From: Cordyceps javanica
Taxonomy: Eukaryota; Ascomycota; Sordariomycetes; Hypocreales; Cordycipitaceae
DNA: 64,000 nucleotides
Assembly (NCBI GenBank): GCA_036850795.1
Contig: JAAECO010000006.1
Coordinates: forward strand, 4,588,001 to 4,652,000
Reading direction: 5' to 3'
Each line of letters starts with the position of its first letter. The first letter of the stretch is position 1. The notes beneath the pieces are model-generated. The model ran no database searches. It was not told the origin of the DNA and saw nothing but the letters and a program-made list of their open reading frames with translations. The position numbers and the translations under genes are program-made. This document shows, piece by piece, positions 21,583-31,172 of this stretch.

Positions 21583-24500
21583 TCAAAGTACTCGCTCTCC
21601 ACCTATTTTAATACAACCAGGCGGCACCTTAACACTTGGTTTAGGAGCTCTAGAAGTCACATCAATCTGAGTAGTCTGAGAAGCCATAGTAGTCGTATTA
21701 GCCTTGGTAATGGCAGTAATCGCATTTGTAGTAGTAGCGGCAGTTGTAGCAGTAGTGGCGTTGATCGCAGCACCAGCAGTGGTGGCATTAATTGGACCAC
21801 TTGTGGTAATGGCAGTAGCGGCAGTAGCGGCAGTAGCCGTAGTCTCAGCAGTGGCAGTAAGCGCAGTAATCGCAGTAGTGGCATTAATCGGACTGCTTGC
21901 AGTAATCGCAGTAGTAGCAGTAGCAGCAGTTGTAGCAGTAGTGGCATGAATCGCCCTGATTGCAGTAGTACCAGTAGTCGCGGGGATAGAGCTGATGACG
22001 CCGACGCAAATATCCCAGTCAGGCTCGGGAATATTGCACGATATCCGGGGGTTCCAGTTAATCAGGTCAAAGATATGAATAACATGAGCATCGGCGATTC
22101 CAGTACATGTATCGTTGCTCTGGACAGGGTAAAACTTGTTACAGTTATCCACCATACCAAGAAGCGCAGTATCAGGTGTGATGATGCCATCACTAGCTGT
22201 GGTAGTAGTAGTAATAGTAAGCGCAGTATTCGCAGTAGTGGCAGTAGTGACATTAATTGGACTGGTTGTAGTAATCGCAGTAGCGGCAGTAGCAGCAGTA
22301 GTCGCCGTAGTGGCCGGCATAGAGCTTATGACGCCGACGCAAACGTGTAAGCTGTGGCTCAGGTCATGGCATGAGGTGTATAGCCGGGCGTTCCAGGTAG
22401 TCAGGTCAGAGATAGTGATATTGTAAGCATATGCAATATCATGGCAGTTCTCTTTCTCCTGGATTCGGTGAAACCTGTTACAGTTATCCACCATATGAGG
22501 ATATACCGGAAGAGGCGTGATAACACTATTGCCACCTGTGGCGCTGTTGGTAGCAGTAGTCGCAGGGACAGAGCCATGAACGCCAACGCAAATCCTGTTC
22601 TCAGAGTGGTCCTTGGAGTGTAAGTCTGCGTCATCACACGACTCGCCTAACCAAGGGTGGTTCCAGGCAAGTAGGTTAGCTAGAGAAATACCAAATCTCG
22701 TAGCGATTCCAAGGCAGGTATCGTAATGTTGAAACTTATAGACAGCGTTGCAGATAAAGACGCTAATACAAACAACAGGGTAATTAGCGAGTAAGGCATC
22801 ACCAGTCTTACACAGGTCGCCTAACATAGCGTTCCAGCTAGTTAGGTCACCAAGAGTAATACCGTTCTTATCAGCGACAATGATGCAGGTATCATCATCA
22901 TGAACCTGGTAGACGCCGTTGCAGTTAGGCGCTACAGCATAACCCTTCGGGATGATGCCATTGCCGCCTGTAGCGCTGTCGGTAGCCGTAGTCGCAGGGA
23001 CCTCGCTGGAGACGCCAACGCAAGCGTTTCTATAATAGTAATATAAGGCTATATCAAAGCATCGGTCGCCTAACTTGGGGTTCAAGGTTATTAGGTCGCT
23101 AACAGTAATACCGTTCTGATGGGCAACTCCAGTACAGGTAGCGTGAGGCTTGACCGAGTAAAATCTATCGCAGTTATCTGCTTTATCATCAGGACCACTA
23201 TGCGGGATGATGATAGTCTTGCCTTTGATAGTCTTGGTGGTAATCATCATAGGAAGTTTGTTGACGCCAATACAAACGTGGTAGTGATTGGAGAGGAAGG
23301 CGTTATTATCACACTGGTTGCGTAGCGTGGGATTCCAGAAAGTCAGGTTGTGGGCAGTAATATTATAAGCCTTGGCAATTTGAACACAGGTATCGTAAGG
23401 CTGGACTAGGTGAAGCCGAGTGCAGCTACTTGCCGTGTCAGGATCAGTATGAACAGGTGGGCTGATGCTGTTGTCGCCTGTGGTGGTGTCGGTGGCAGTA
23501 GTCGTAGGGACGGAGCTAAAGACGCTACCAGGCGGGATAATGCTGTTGCCGCCTATGGTAGTGTCAGTAGCAGTAGTCATAGGGAGACAAATGGTGGTCT
23601 TAGAGGGGAAGGTATCATCAGTCTTGCATATGTCGTCTAACCCAGGGTTCCAGGTAGTTAAGTCGGCGATAGTAATACTGAATTTAGTAGCAACTCTAGC
23701 GCAGGTATCGTCAGGCAGGACGAAGTAACGTCCATTACAGTCATGCCTAGTCGGAGAAGTATGACCAGGCGCGATGATGCCATTGCCGCCTGTGGTAGTG
23801 TCGGTAGCAGTAGTCATAGGGAGACAAATGGTGGTCTTAGAGGGGAAGGTATCATCAGTCTTGCATATGTCGTCTAACCCAGGGTTCCAGGTAGTTAAGT
23901 CGGCGATAGTAATACCAAATTTAGCGGCAACTCTAGCGCAGGTATCGTCAGGCAGGACGAAGTAACGTCCATTACAGTCATGCCTGGTCGGAGAAGTATG
24001 ACCAGGCGCGATAATGCCATTGCCACCTGTGGCGCTGTCGGTAGCAGTAGTCGCAGTAGTCGCAGTAGTCGTAGTAGTCGCAGTAGTCGCAGTAGTCGCA
24101 GTAGTCGCAGTAGTCGCAGTAGTCGCAGGGACGGAGCTGAAGACGCTGCCGGGCGGGATGATGCCATTGCCGCCCGTGGCGGTGTTGGCGGCAGCAGTCG
24201 TAGAGGGGGAGCCAAAGACGCCAACGCAAACGCGAGGCATGTAATGAAGCCATAAGACTCTATCATCGCACGGGTCGCCTAACCAAGAGTTCCAGGCACT
24301 TAGGTCACTGACAGTGATGTGATTCTTCTCAGCAATTCCGGCGCAGGTCTCGTAAGAATAAAAATAGAAATGCGCCCTGCAGTCGGGTGATCTTTGAAGA
24401 GTTGTCCACGTAGGCAAGATCTCAGTGTTGTTGGAGCCAACGACACCAACGCAAATCAGCTCGCTGGAGCGCAAGTCGGAGTCATTACACGGCTTGCCTA

Positions 24501-25970
24501 CGTTGGAGTTCCAGGAACTTAGGTTGGCGGTAGTAATATTGAAGCGAGCGGCAAGTCTAGCACAGGTTTCATATTTGCTTACCCGGCGGGATTGTGCGCA
24601 GTCATCCGCCATCTTATTTTTGCCGTCTGTGGTAGTATCAGCGGCAGTAGTCGGAGAGACGGAGCTGATGTCGGGTGTGATGATACCGTCACCAGCTGTA
24701 GTGGTAATGATGGTGGTGGTAGTGGCAGCAGCGGCGGCGGCGGTAGTTGCAGGGACAGAGCCAACGACGCCAACGCAAACTATCTTGTTCGAGCGCAAGT
24801 TCGAGTCCGTACACGGCCTGCCTACCGTAGGGTTCCAGGTAGCTAGGTCTCCCATAGTAATGCCACTAGCATAAGCAATCTCAGCGCAGGTATCATAACT
24901 CTCAACCCGGTAGAGGCTGTTGCAGTCATACTTTATATTAGCATGAGTACGACTAGGCGGGATTATGCCGTTGCTGCCTGTGATGGTGTCGACGGCAGTC
25001 GTCGGAGGGACGGAACTAGAGACGCCAACGCAAGCGTAGCCAACATCCGAGAATACGGCGCCGTCGCTGCACGGGTCTTGTGCCAAGGGGTTCCAGGCAC
25101 TTATGTCAGCCTCAGTAATACCGTATTCGCCGGCAATCGAGCCGCAGGAGTCATTATCAAACACCAAGTGAAACTTGTTGCAGTTGTGCGCCGTGTCGAG
25201 ATAAGTACGACCAGGCGGGAGGTCGGTTCTCCAGCCGCCGACGCAAATGTACTTGTACCGTTGCCGTAAGTAGGCGTCGCTACACGGTTGGGCCAACATG
25301 GGGTTCCAGTTAACTAGGTCCTCCTCAGTAACATTGTAGTCATGGGCGACTTGAGCGCACCCGTCGGATCCCTGGACCTTGTGAAGCTTTTTGCAGTCGT
25401 GCAACGTTTTAGCATCAGGACCACCGGGCGGGATGACGGTGCTCCAGCCGCTCCAGCAAGCGTAGTGGTTCGATGCGATGCCATCGCACGAGTCGCCTAA
25501 CCCGGGGTTCCGCCTTGTTAGGTCCTCGACGGAAATGTCGTGCCGCCGGTGAATTGACACGCAATCAGCCCACGAATCGACTCTTCCAAGCCTTGCGCAG
25601 TCATAAACCGGCGCTTGGACGCAGTAAAACTTGCTCGGCTCCAGATTGCTGCAGTCGTTGTTGACGCGGGGGTTCTATCATCATCATCATCATCACCATC
25701 CTTTGTTAGCGCATTCCTTCTTTGTTGGTGCAAAGCAAAGCACTTGTAGCTTCAGCGCTGGGACGACGGGCTTACCCATGCAAGGAATTGGCCCTTGAGG
25801 ATCGACCAATTCTTAAGCACGCTCTCGCAGCTACTTTCTCCAGACACCCAGCGCGTGCAGTCCTCTATGCTGTCGAGATTGATGTCCCTTGTGTATGGCA
25901 GCCCCACGTCGCGCTTAGTAGCGGCCGAAACGGCGGCAACGGCGAGCAGCAGCACGGATCGGATGTGCAT
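21583..25970 (-). CDS. Giant secreted multi-LysM protein
   Basis: The model is complement(join(21583..25674,25776..25970)), 1428 residues. The N-terminus is a signal peptide (MHIRSVLLLAVAAVSAAT). I count about 15 LysM-like modules. Each has the fungal pattern C-x-x-(F/Y)-x-V...DTC..IA...IT..DL..WNP.LG..C, closing with a Val-Cys-(V/I)-Gly-Val strand. The 101-base intron splits module 1 between LAW and NPRV. Linkers are Thr/Ala-rich with a recurring GGNGIIPPG phrase, and the last 120 residues are a Thr/Ala low-complexity tail. No hydrolase domain or GPI-like end is visible. LysM modules bind chitin or related N-acetylglucosamine polymers, so a wall-protecting or chitin-sequestering role is likely by family (inference). 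The number of modules is far above the usual one to six. Confidence 0.88.
23540..24013 (-). repeat. Two near-identical 237-base units coding LysM modules 8 and 9
   Basis: Two adjacent units of 237 bases (79 codons) differ at only a few positions. For example, the block starting at 23574 recurs at 23811. Each encodes one complete LysM module plus linker, with FVLPDDTCARVA and GLDDICKTDDTFPSKTTICL in both. The other modules are much more diverged, so this duplication is recent. Confidence 0.85.
24041..24127 (-). repeat. Nine-base minisatellite coding Thr/Ala linker
   Basis: About nine units of GTAGTCGCA (plus strand) encode the repeating Ala-Thr-Thr linker between LysM modules 7 and 8. The length is probably unstable (inference). 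Confidence 0.8.
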
Positions 25971-26410
25971 GGTGATTGAACTCGGCTGAATGGGATGTGA
26001 AGAAAAAAAAAAGAGCACAAATTGAGCACCAAAATAAGTTGGCTCTCCAAAATAGAAGAGAATTTGCAACGCAACAGACTCTTTAGGGAGAAGTTGGGAA
26101 CCTCAATTACCTCTACGGGCGGTTGGGCGGTATGGGTTTATAGGTAGCGGCTCTGGATATTTACGGATACCGCGAACCCTTTTCGGGATTGCCGAGATGC
26201 GATGGGCTGGAGAGTCTTGTTTGGGCCTGGGTACGGTGGCGGTCTTGTCGCCGGCAGATATAAACAGGGCGTGATGGAATACGATTTTTGCAATATGCTA
26301 ATATGCACGACCCGCTGTTTAAATAAGGTTTCAGGAACGAGTGGGACGATAGTAATAGAAGCTACAGCTAATAGGAGTACTTAGTCCTACCCAGTAGGTT
26401 TAGAATAAGG
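25971..26410 (-). promoter_or_regulatory. LysM gene 1 promoter, duplicated at the second LysM gene
   Basis: The sequence upstream of the LysM gene 1 start aligns with 27605-28140 upstream of the second LysM gene. Shared blocks include GTTGGGAACCT, TTTATAGGTAGC, GATTGCCG and CGACCCGCTGTTTAAATAA in the same order. The second copy has an insertion of about 120 bases. A TATA-like TTTATAGG block lies about 165 bases upstream of the start. Confidence 0.65.
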
Positions 26411-26693
26411 TATTAACATTGACAATCCTCTACTATTAGGGGAGTAGAAGTTCCCATTGTAGCACGGGACGTAGAATCTTATTAGCCGTCAACTATTACT
26501 TATATCTAGGCCTACTTGAGCAATAGTACGGATACTCCGTACCAGTACGGCTTGCCCCAAGTCCAAGACACCGCCCAGCCTGGACTGGCTGGACCAAGTT
26601 GCCAAGTTGTCCATCCGAATTCAAAGACAAATATTGTGCGTCTGGCTAAATCATGGGCCTCTACGGAGTACCCTTGTGTCTTATACTCAGCAA
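26411..26693. other. Short AT-biased spacer
   Basis: This spacer between the two LysM genes holds the 3' end of the second gene. It contains no gene. Confidence 0.4.
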
Positions 26694-27604
26694 TCAGGAC
26701 CACCGCCGCACGTGACAAATATCCTTGCTCCGAGATTCGGATGCGCGCCGACAAGTGCCCAGTGTTTCGCAATCTTGGTCGATATTCTGACAACGCAAAT
26801 GAATGGACTTGAAATTGTTCCCATCTGTCCACAGATCATGGCACGTATTGGTCTTGGTATACTCGTACCCGAACCAAGTGCCGCGGCACCCAGGTTCTTC
26901 CCAATAGCTGATCTGCACCTGGCCGTCGGGGCAGAAGCCCTCTGCGGCAATGGCCAGCGACCCAACATTGCAACCCGTGGTTATGCATCGCCCGCTGCGT
27001 TGAGTCCCAGTCTTGGGAACGTTGACCTCGTGGTAGCTTTCACCTTGACAGTTCCCGTAGTAGTGCGATGTGATGGAGAATGCGGGGAGTTCAGTACACT
27101 GTTCGATGATGAGTATCGGGTTGTCGGCCGGCGGCGACTGCGTCTCGGGGTCGTATGAATGTCCTTCGTCGACTTGGACGCAGAAGAATTGTTCTTTATT
27201 CAGCTGTTTGCATTGTTGCGCGATATCGGGGTTCTATCATCATCCTTGTCAACGCATCCTTCTTTGTTGGTGCAAGCACTTGTAGCTTCATCGCTGGGAC
27301 GGCTTACCCATCTAGTCAAGTGGTAAAAGTCGATCTGCCAGTTCCAAAGCACGAATTGGCAGTCCCCAAATCCACGCGCCCAGTTCGTGCAGCCCTTTTC
27401 GGTGTTGGGATGGAAGTACCCGGGGGCTGGGTGCCACCAGGGGGGTGACCGTCCCATGCGCGGTGGCTGCTGCATGGCGGGTATCGGCCATACCCGGGGT
27501 GGCTGCAACTCGAGGGATAAGCCGTCGGACAAGTCGGCACGGCGCTTATCAGTAGCGGCCAAAACGGCGCGAACGGCGAGCAGCAACACAGATCGGATGT
27601 GCAT
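26694..27604 (-). CDS. Second LysM-like secreted protein
   Basis: The model is complement(join(26694..27233,27308..27604)), 278 residues. The signal peptide MHIRSVLLLAVRAVLAAT is almost that of the giant LysM protein. A Pro/Trp-rich insert (QPPRVWPIPAMQQPPRMG) follows, then one LysM-like module split by the intron at the same place as in gene 1 (LTRW / NPDIAQQCKQL, ending FFCVQV). The C-terminal 150 residues are a cysteine-rich domain (ISYWEEPGCRGTWFGYEY, NNFKSIHLRCQNIDQDC) that gene 1 lacks. By family it is a candidate chitin-binding secreted protein; the C-terminal domain is not recognised. Confidence 0.82.
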
Positions 27605-28140
27605 GGTGATGAACTTGGCTAAAAAGGAACAGTTCGGGGTGTAAGTAAAGGAGTACAATTAAAGACTCAAAGAAATTAGCTTTAAAAAATAAAAAGAATT
27701 ATAACGTAGCTATCTCATAGGGAGAGTTGGGAACCTTGAATACCTCTTTGAGTGGTTAGGTGCCATAGTTTTATAGGTAGCTACTGAATACCACGTCTCT
27801 GAATATTTACTGTTAACTTTATCACGATTGCCGGGATACGACGGTTGTAGAGTCTTCTTCTGACCAAGTGAGCTCGATTCAAGCTCGCGTGTTCATTTTG
27901 CAAGGGTCGCACCGAGTCAGATACTAGCTACTACTATTATTATGGCCTTTGCCGAGACTGGTGCCGGACCCGGCTACCGAGCATGGCGGCGATCTTGTCA
28001 CCGGCAGACACACAAGCGTGATGGAGCACGATTTCTTTTTTAAGCTGCGCCAAGATACACGACCCGCTGTTTAAATAAAGTTTGATAACGAGTGAGGCGA
28101 TATCAATAGAAGCTGTACTTGGTCCCGGGTTCAGCATAAG
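27605..28140 (-). promoter_or_regulatory. LysM gene 2 promoter, copy of LysM gene 1 promoter
   Basis: This segment aligns with 25971-26410 in conserved block order up to CGACCCGCTGTTTAAATAA and GAACGAG/TAACGAG beyond it. The match shows that the tandem duplication took in at least 400 bases of upstream sequence. Confidence 0.65.
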
Positions 28141-29630
28141 GTAAAAAAGTAAACAGATAGGTAATGAAAGCATGAAATCTCGTACTCTACGACCCCCGTT
28201 CCTACTGATAATGAGAAAAGGATAATTTTTTTTTTGCGCGCTCCAGCATACATGTAAGAAATTAACTTGGAGACATTGCCACTACGTGAAATACACCTGT
28301 CAAGACGCAACTCGATTAATTGGCTGCACACCATCTCCCATCTCAATCCGAACCCAGGCGCCTGGATACATGCGAAAACATGCTACTATAGGTCATCATT
28401 TCGACGCCCGACTCGGCATTGTCCGGCTCGGCCCCTTCACCCATAAGCCAACGTACTTACAAAATGTGGCAATTGTACGCTGCCCACAACAGGGCCCCGT
28501 CGTGGTCCCTGCCGGTGCTCCAGCGCAGCATGTCGTCAACCATATGGTATGTCCATATTCAGCAGCTATCAGTAAGTACTTACAGTACTTGAGCCATTCG
28601 TTTCGAGGTATTCTGCCGCTACCGGGTCTTCGGATTAGGGAAATAACCCATGGCCTCCCACATCTTCCCGAAAGCATGTGATTGTGTATAGCGCGCGCAG
28701 GGACGGGGCCTCAGCCATCCCACCCAGGTCAGTTTATCCATCTGCGCTCGGTCGGGTCCGCCCCCGGCGCTTATGAGAAGCGAGGCAGCGGCTTCGTTTG
28801 CAGCACCGATAGCCGGGTGAAACCAGAGCGTCGGCCGCCTCTAGTCTTCTAGGTCAGCAGCGATGGACCTGCTGTGCGAGTATCCCCGATGCTGCGGAAG
28901 CGGATTCCCGTCCCCATCGTTCCACCATTCATCGTGGATCGTGGACGGCAGCAGCAAGCGCAGCCTCGCGGTGCATGAGAGAGGCATGTGGTGAAGAAAG
29001 AGGGCCTGACTTCGTATAGCGCCCGGGCGGAGAGGCACCCGTCTACTTGGGCACTCGCGGCCGAGAAACCAAAGCACCACCTGTGCCGAGACGCCGCAGC
29101 AACCGAGCCGGCACTTGTTTGTTGGTGTTTGAGCTCACAAGGTGACAATGTAGCGAATGAGCGATTCTTTTTCGGCCGAGAAATTGGGGATGGACATGCC
29201 ACAAAGTTCATTGCCAAGGCTGTGCATGACGACCAATACCGAATGTGACTGGCCCATTACTCGGTACCCTATCAGGCCATAACAGGGTACTTGGTAGTAA
29301 TATAATTAATCCTTGGCTACTGATAGAAAAATAATAATTGGGGACTTTTCCTCCCTTATCACTGGTAAGCTTCTCTTTACAATGAATTAGGAAATAATAG
29401 TCATAAATAATGGTCGTACTTAGAATCTCTTTAATTATCGCCATAATTGAGCTTCATAATTACTACTCATAAGCTCAGCCCTATTTTAACATGGTACATA
29501 GAAACTGTCATACATCAGATTATAGAAAAATTCGTCATGTATCGATAAATCTATAGTGTCTTCCATTTACATCTTTCTTTGTTTCATACCAAGCGTTTAA
29601 AGATGCTGTACTTTGGTTGATGTGGACGAA
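28141..29630. other. Mixed AT-rich spacer without a recognised gene
   Basis: AT-rich stretches at about 28141-28290 and 29250-29630 flank a more GC-balanced centre. Open frames in the centre, such as 28286-28681 on plus, look fortuitous: no domain and mixed codon use. It may hold degraded repeat sequence. Confidence 0.4.
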
Positions 29631-29881
29631 TTATTCATTCGTAGAGTCGGCAGCGCCTTGGCTGACGTACAATCGTAGCCCTAACCAGGCCAAGTACCCC
29701 TCGAATTTTCCCCTGGTGAAACTCGGCGGGATCGTGGCTGTCGATTCCAAGTCGTGGCGCACTAAATGATGCTCACTGTCGGCCCGCGTGCAGAGCGCAT
29801 ACCTGCGCAAGAGTACTGGTAGCATGATCTCAAATATCAAATAGCAGCATTTGATGACTGCAACCTGCCTCCGCGCTGTCA
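29631..29881 (-). pseudogene. Relic reading frame, copy 2
   Basis: This frame of 84 codons (ALCTRADSEHHLVRHDLEST, GKFEGYLAWLG) aligns loosely at protein level and by eye at DNA level with the relic at 20334-20735. It lacks the C-terminal part found there. It abuts the 3' end of the phosphatase gene. The family is not recognised and it is probably a degenerate fragment. Confidence 0.35.
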
Positions 29882-30895
29882 TCAAGTCAACAACTTTTGC
29901 AGAGCAAAGTCAACCTCGCTCGCGTTGCCGCACGCCAGCGCGCCCGTCTCATTGATATCCTCCACCGCCCTGTCCAGGACGTTTGATCCGTCCACGGCAT
30001 CCGCCGCCTTGCCGCCGGCGCACTCGACGACCATGGCGACGGGGCACAGCTCAAAGAGCCTGCGCAGCTTCGCCCTGCTGCGCGCCGCGACGGGCGAGAC
30101 GTAGAGGCCGTGGCCCTTGGACAGGCCGTGCACCACGTCCGGCACCAGGCCGCCGCTGTACCGCAGCGTGTACCGTTCCGTAATGTAGTGCTGCACGAGC
30201 GCCATGTACGCCGGCGACTCTGACGCCGCGCGCAGGTTGGCCGGCGCAAAGTAGCGCGTCCCGGTGGTGGTGGCCTCGTGGCGGTAGCGGACCTCTGCGC
30301 GCGTCACGACGGTGGGCGCGCCGCCGTCGTCGCCCAGGCCGACCTCGAAGCAGGCGGCGGGAGACGCCGCGCCGGGCACGCGCAGGGCCACGAGCGCCGT
30401 GTTGCGCGAGCCGTAGCTGGCCAGGACGGCGGCCACCTGCCTCGTCCGCGGCGGCGCCTGGCCCAGCGCCGAGGGCCCGTCCCATATGCCGATGATGGTG
30501 CCGACGGCCCAGCCGGGCCCGATGATGGAGCTGCCGTCCAGGGGATCAAAGGCGACCGAATAGACCTCTCTCTGCTGCTTCGGCACCGGGACGGTGTGTG
30601 ATACGGGGCGCTCGACGGGATCCTCTTCGCTGCTCGCCGTCGCGACCGACGGGCAGCGTGCGAGGGCGGCTCGGACAAGCTGCTCAGCTGCCACGTCGAC
30701 GTTGAGCTGCTCGTCGCCAAAGGCGTTTGTGCTCCCCACGGCGACGACAGAGTGTGCAGCACGAAGCGTTTTGCCAATGTCGGCAAGCGAAGCTATGATG
30801 GAGGGAAGCACAGACGTGCAGAGGGCACTGCGTTGCTCATATGCAATAGGGCCAAGTATGGCCTGCAGATGATCATGTATCGAAGCTGTCGACAT
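29882..30895 (-). CDS. Fructose/sedoheptulose-bisphosphatase family enzyme (SBPase-like)
   Basis: The gene is intronless, 337 residues, with its ATG at 30895 (the frame extends five codons further to a TTG). Metal-binding motifs are SSEEDP (Glu90-Glu91) and FDPLDGSSI (Asp117, Asp120). The substrate region reads RYTLRYSGGLVPDVVH and ends in VVECAGGKAADA. The phrases WAVGTIIGIWDG and RYTLRYSGGLVPDV resemble sedoheptulose-1,7-bisphosphatase of algae and plants more than fungal gluconeogenic FBPase. The likely reaction is dephosphorylation of a sugar bisphosphate; the substrate is not proven. The lack of introns and the SBPase-like motifs make horizontal origin possible. It has no evident targeting peptide, so it should be cytosolic. 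Confidence 0.85.
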   Translation of the reverse strand: MSTASIHDHLQAILGPIAYEQRSALCTSVLPSIIASLADIGKTLRAAHSVVAVGSTNAFGDEQLNVDVAAEQLVRAALARCPSVATASSEEDPVERPVSHTVPVPKQQREVYSVAFDPLDGSSIIGPGWAVGTIIGIWDGPSALGQAPPRTRQVAAVLASYGSRNTALVALRVPGAASPAACFEVGLGDDGGAPTVVTRAEVRYRHEATTTGTRYFAPANLRAASESPAYMALVQHYITERYTLRYSGGLVPDVVHGLSKGHGLYVSPVAARSRAKLRRLFELCPVAMVVECAGGKAADAVDGSNVLDRAVEDINETGALACGNASEVDFALQKLLT

Positions 30896-31172
30896 TTTTT
30901 TGCCGCGCAAATCTCCAATGTTGAAGGATGACGGGGTGATGGAAGAGAGATGATTTCAAAATACCTCAGCACAGTGTGGGACCCGCAAGGCTCAGACGTT
31001 GCTAATAATAAAAGATATACGACTTATACGGAACAGAGATGGCTGAACAATTTATTTTTTGCAATAGTTTTCATTTTCCAGTTTCAATGTAGAATTTGTA
31101 CTGATTATTCTAGCGTCATATAGAAATGCGCACAAAGCAGACGAGTTGAATCGAATGCTGGGCGGCAACTTA

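Noticed and set aside
21704..24130. CRISPR-like array of short repeats
   Set aside because: The repeats are coding triplet-based linkers without unique spacers, in a eukaryotic genome.
21704..24255. Long plus-strand frames (Val/Ala or Ser/Arg repeats) opposite the LysM gene
   Set aside because: They are antisense shadows of the Thr/Ala linker repeats.
28286..28681. A 131-codon plus-strand frame in the AT-rich island
   Set aside because: There is no domain, no homologous phrase and overlapping frames of similar length, so it is probably fortuitous.
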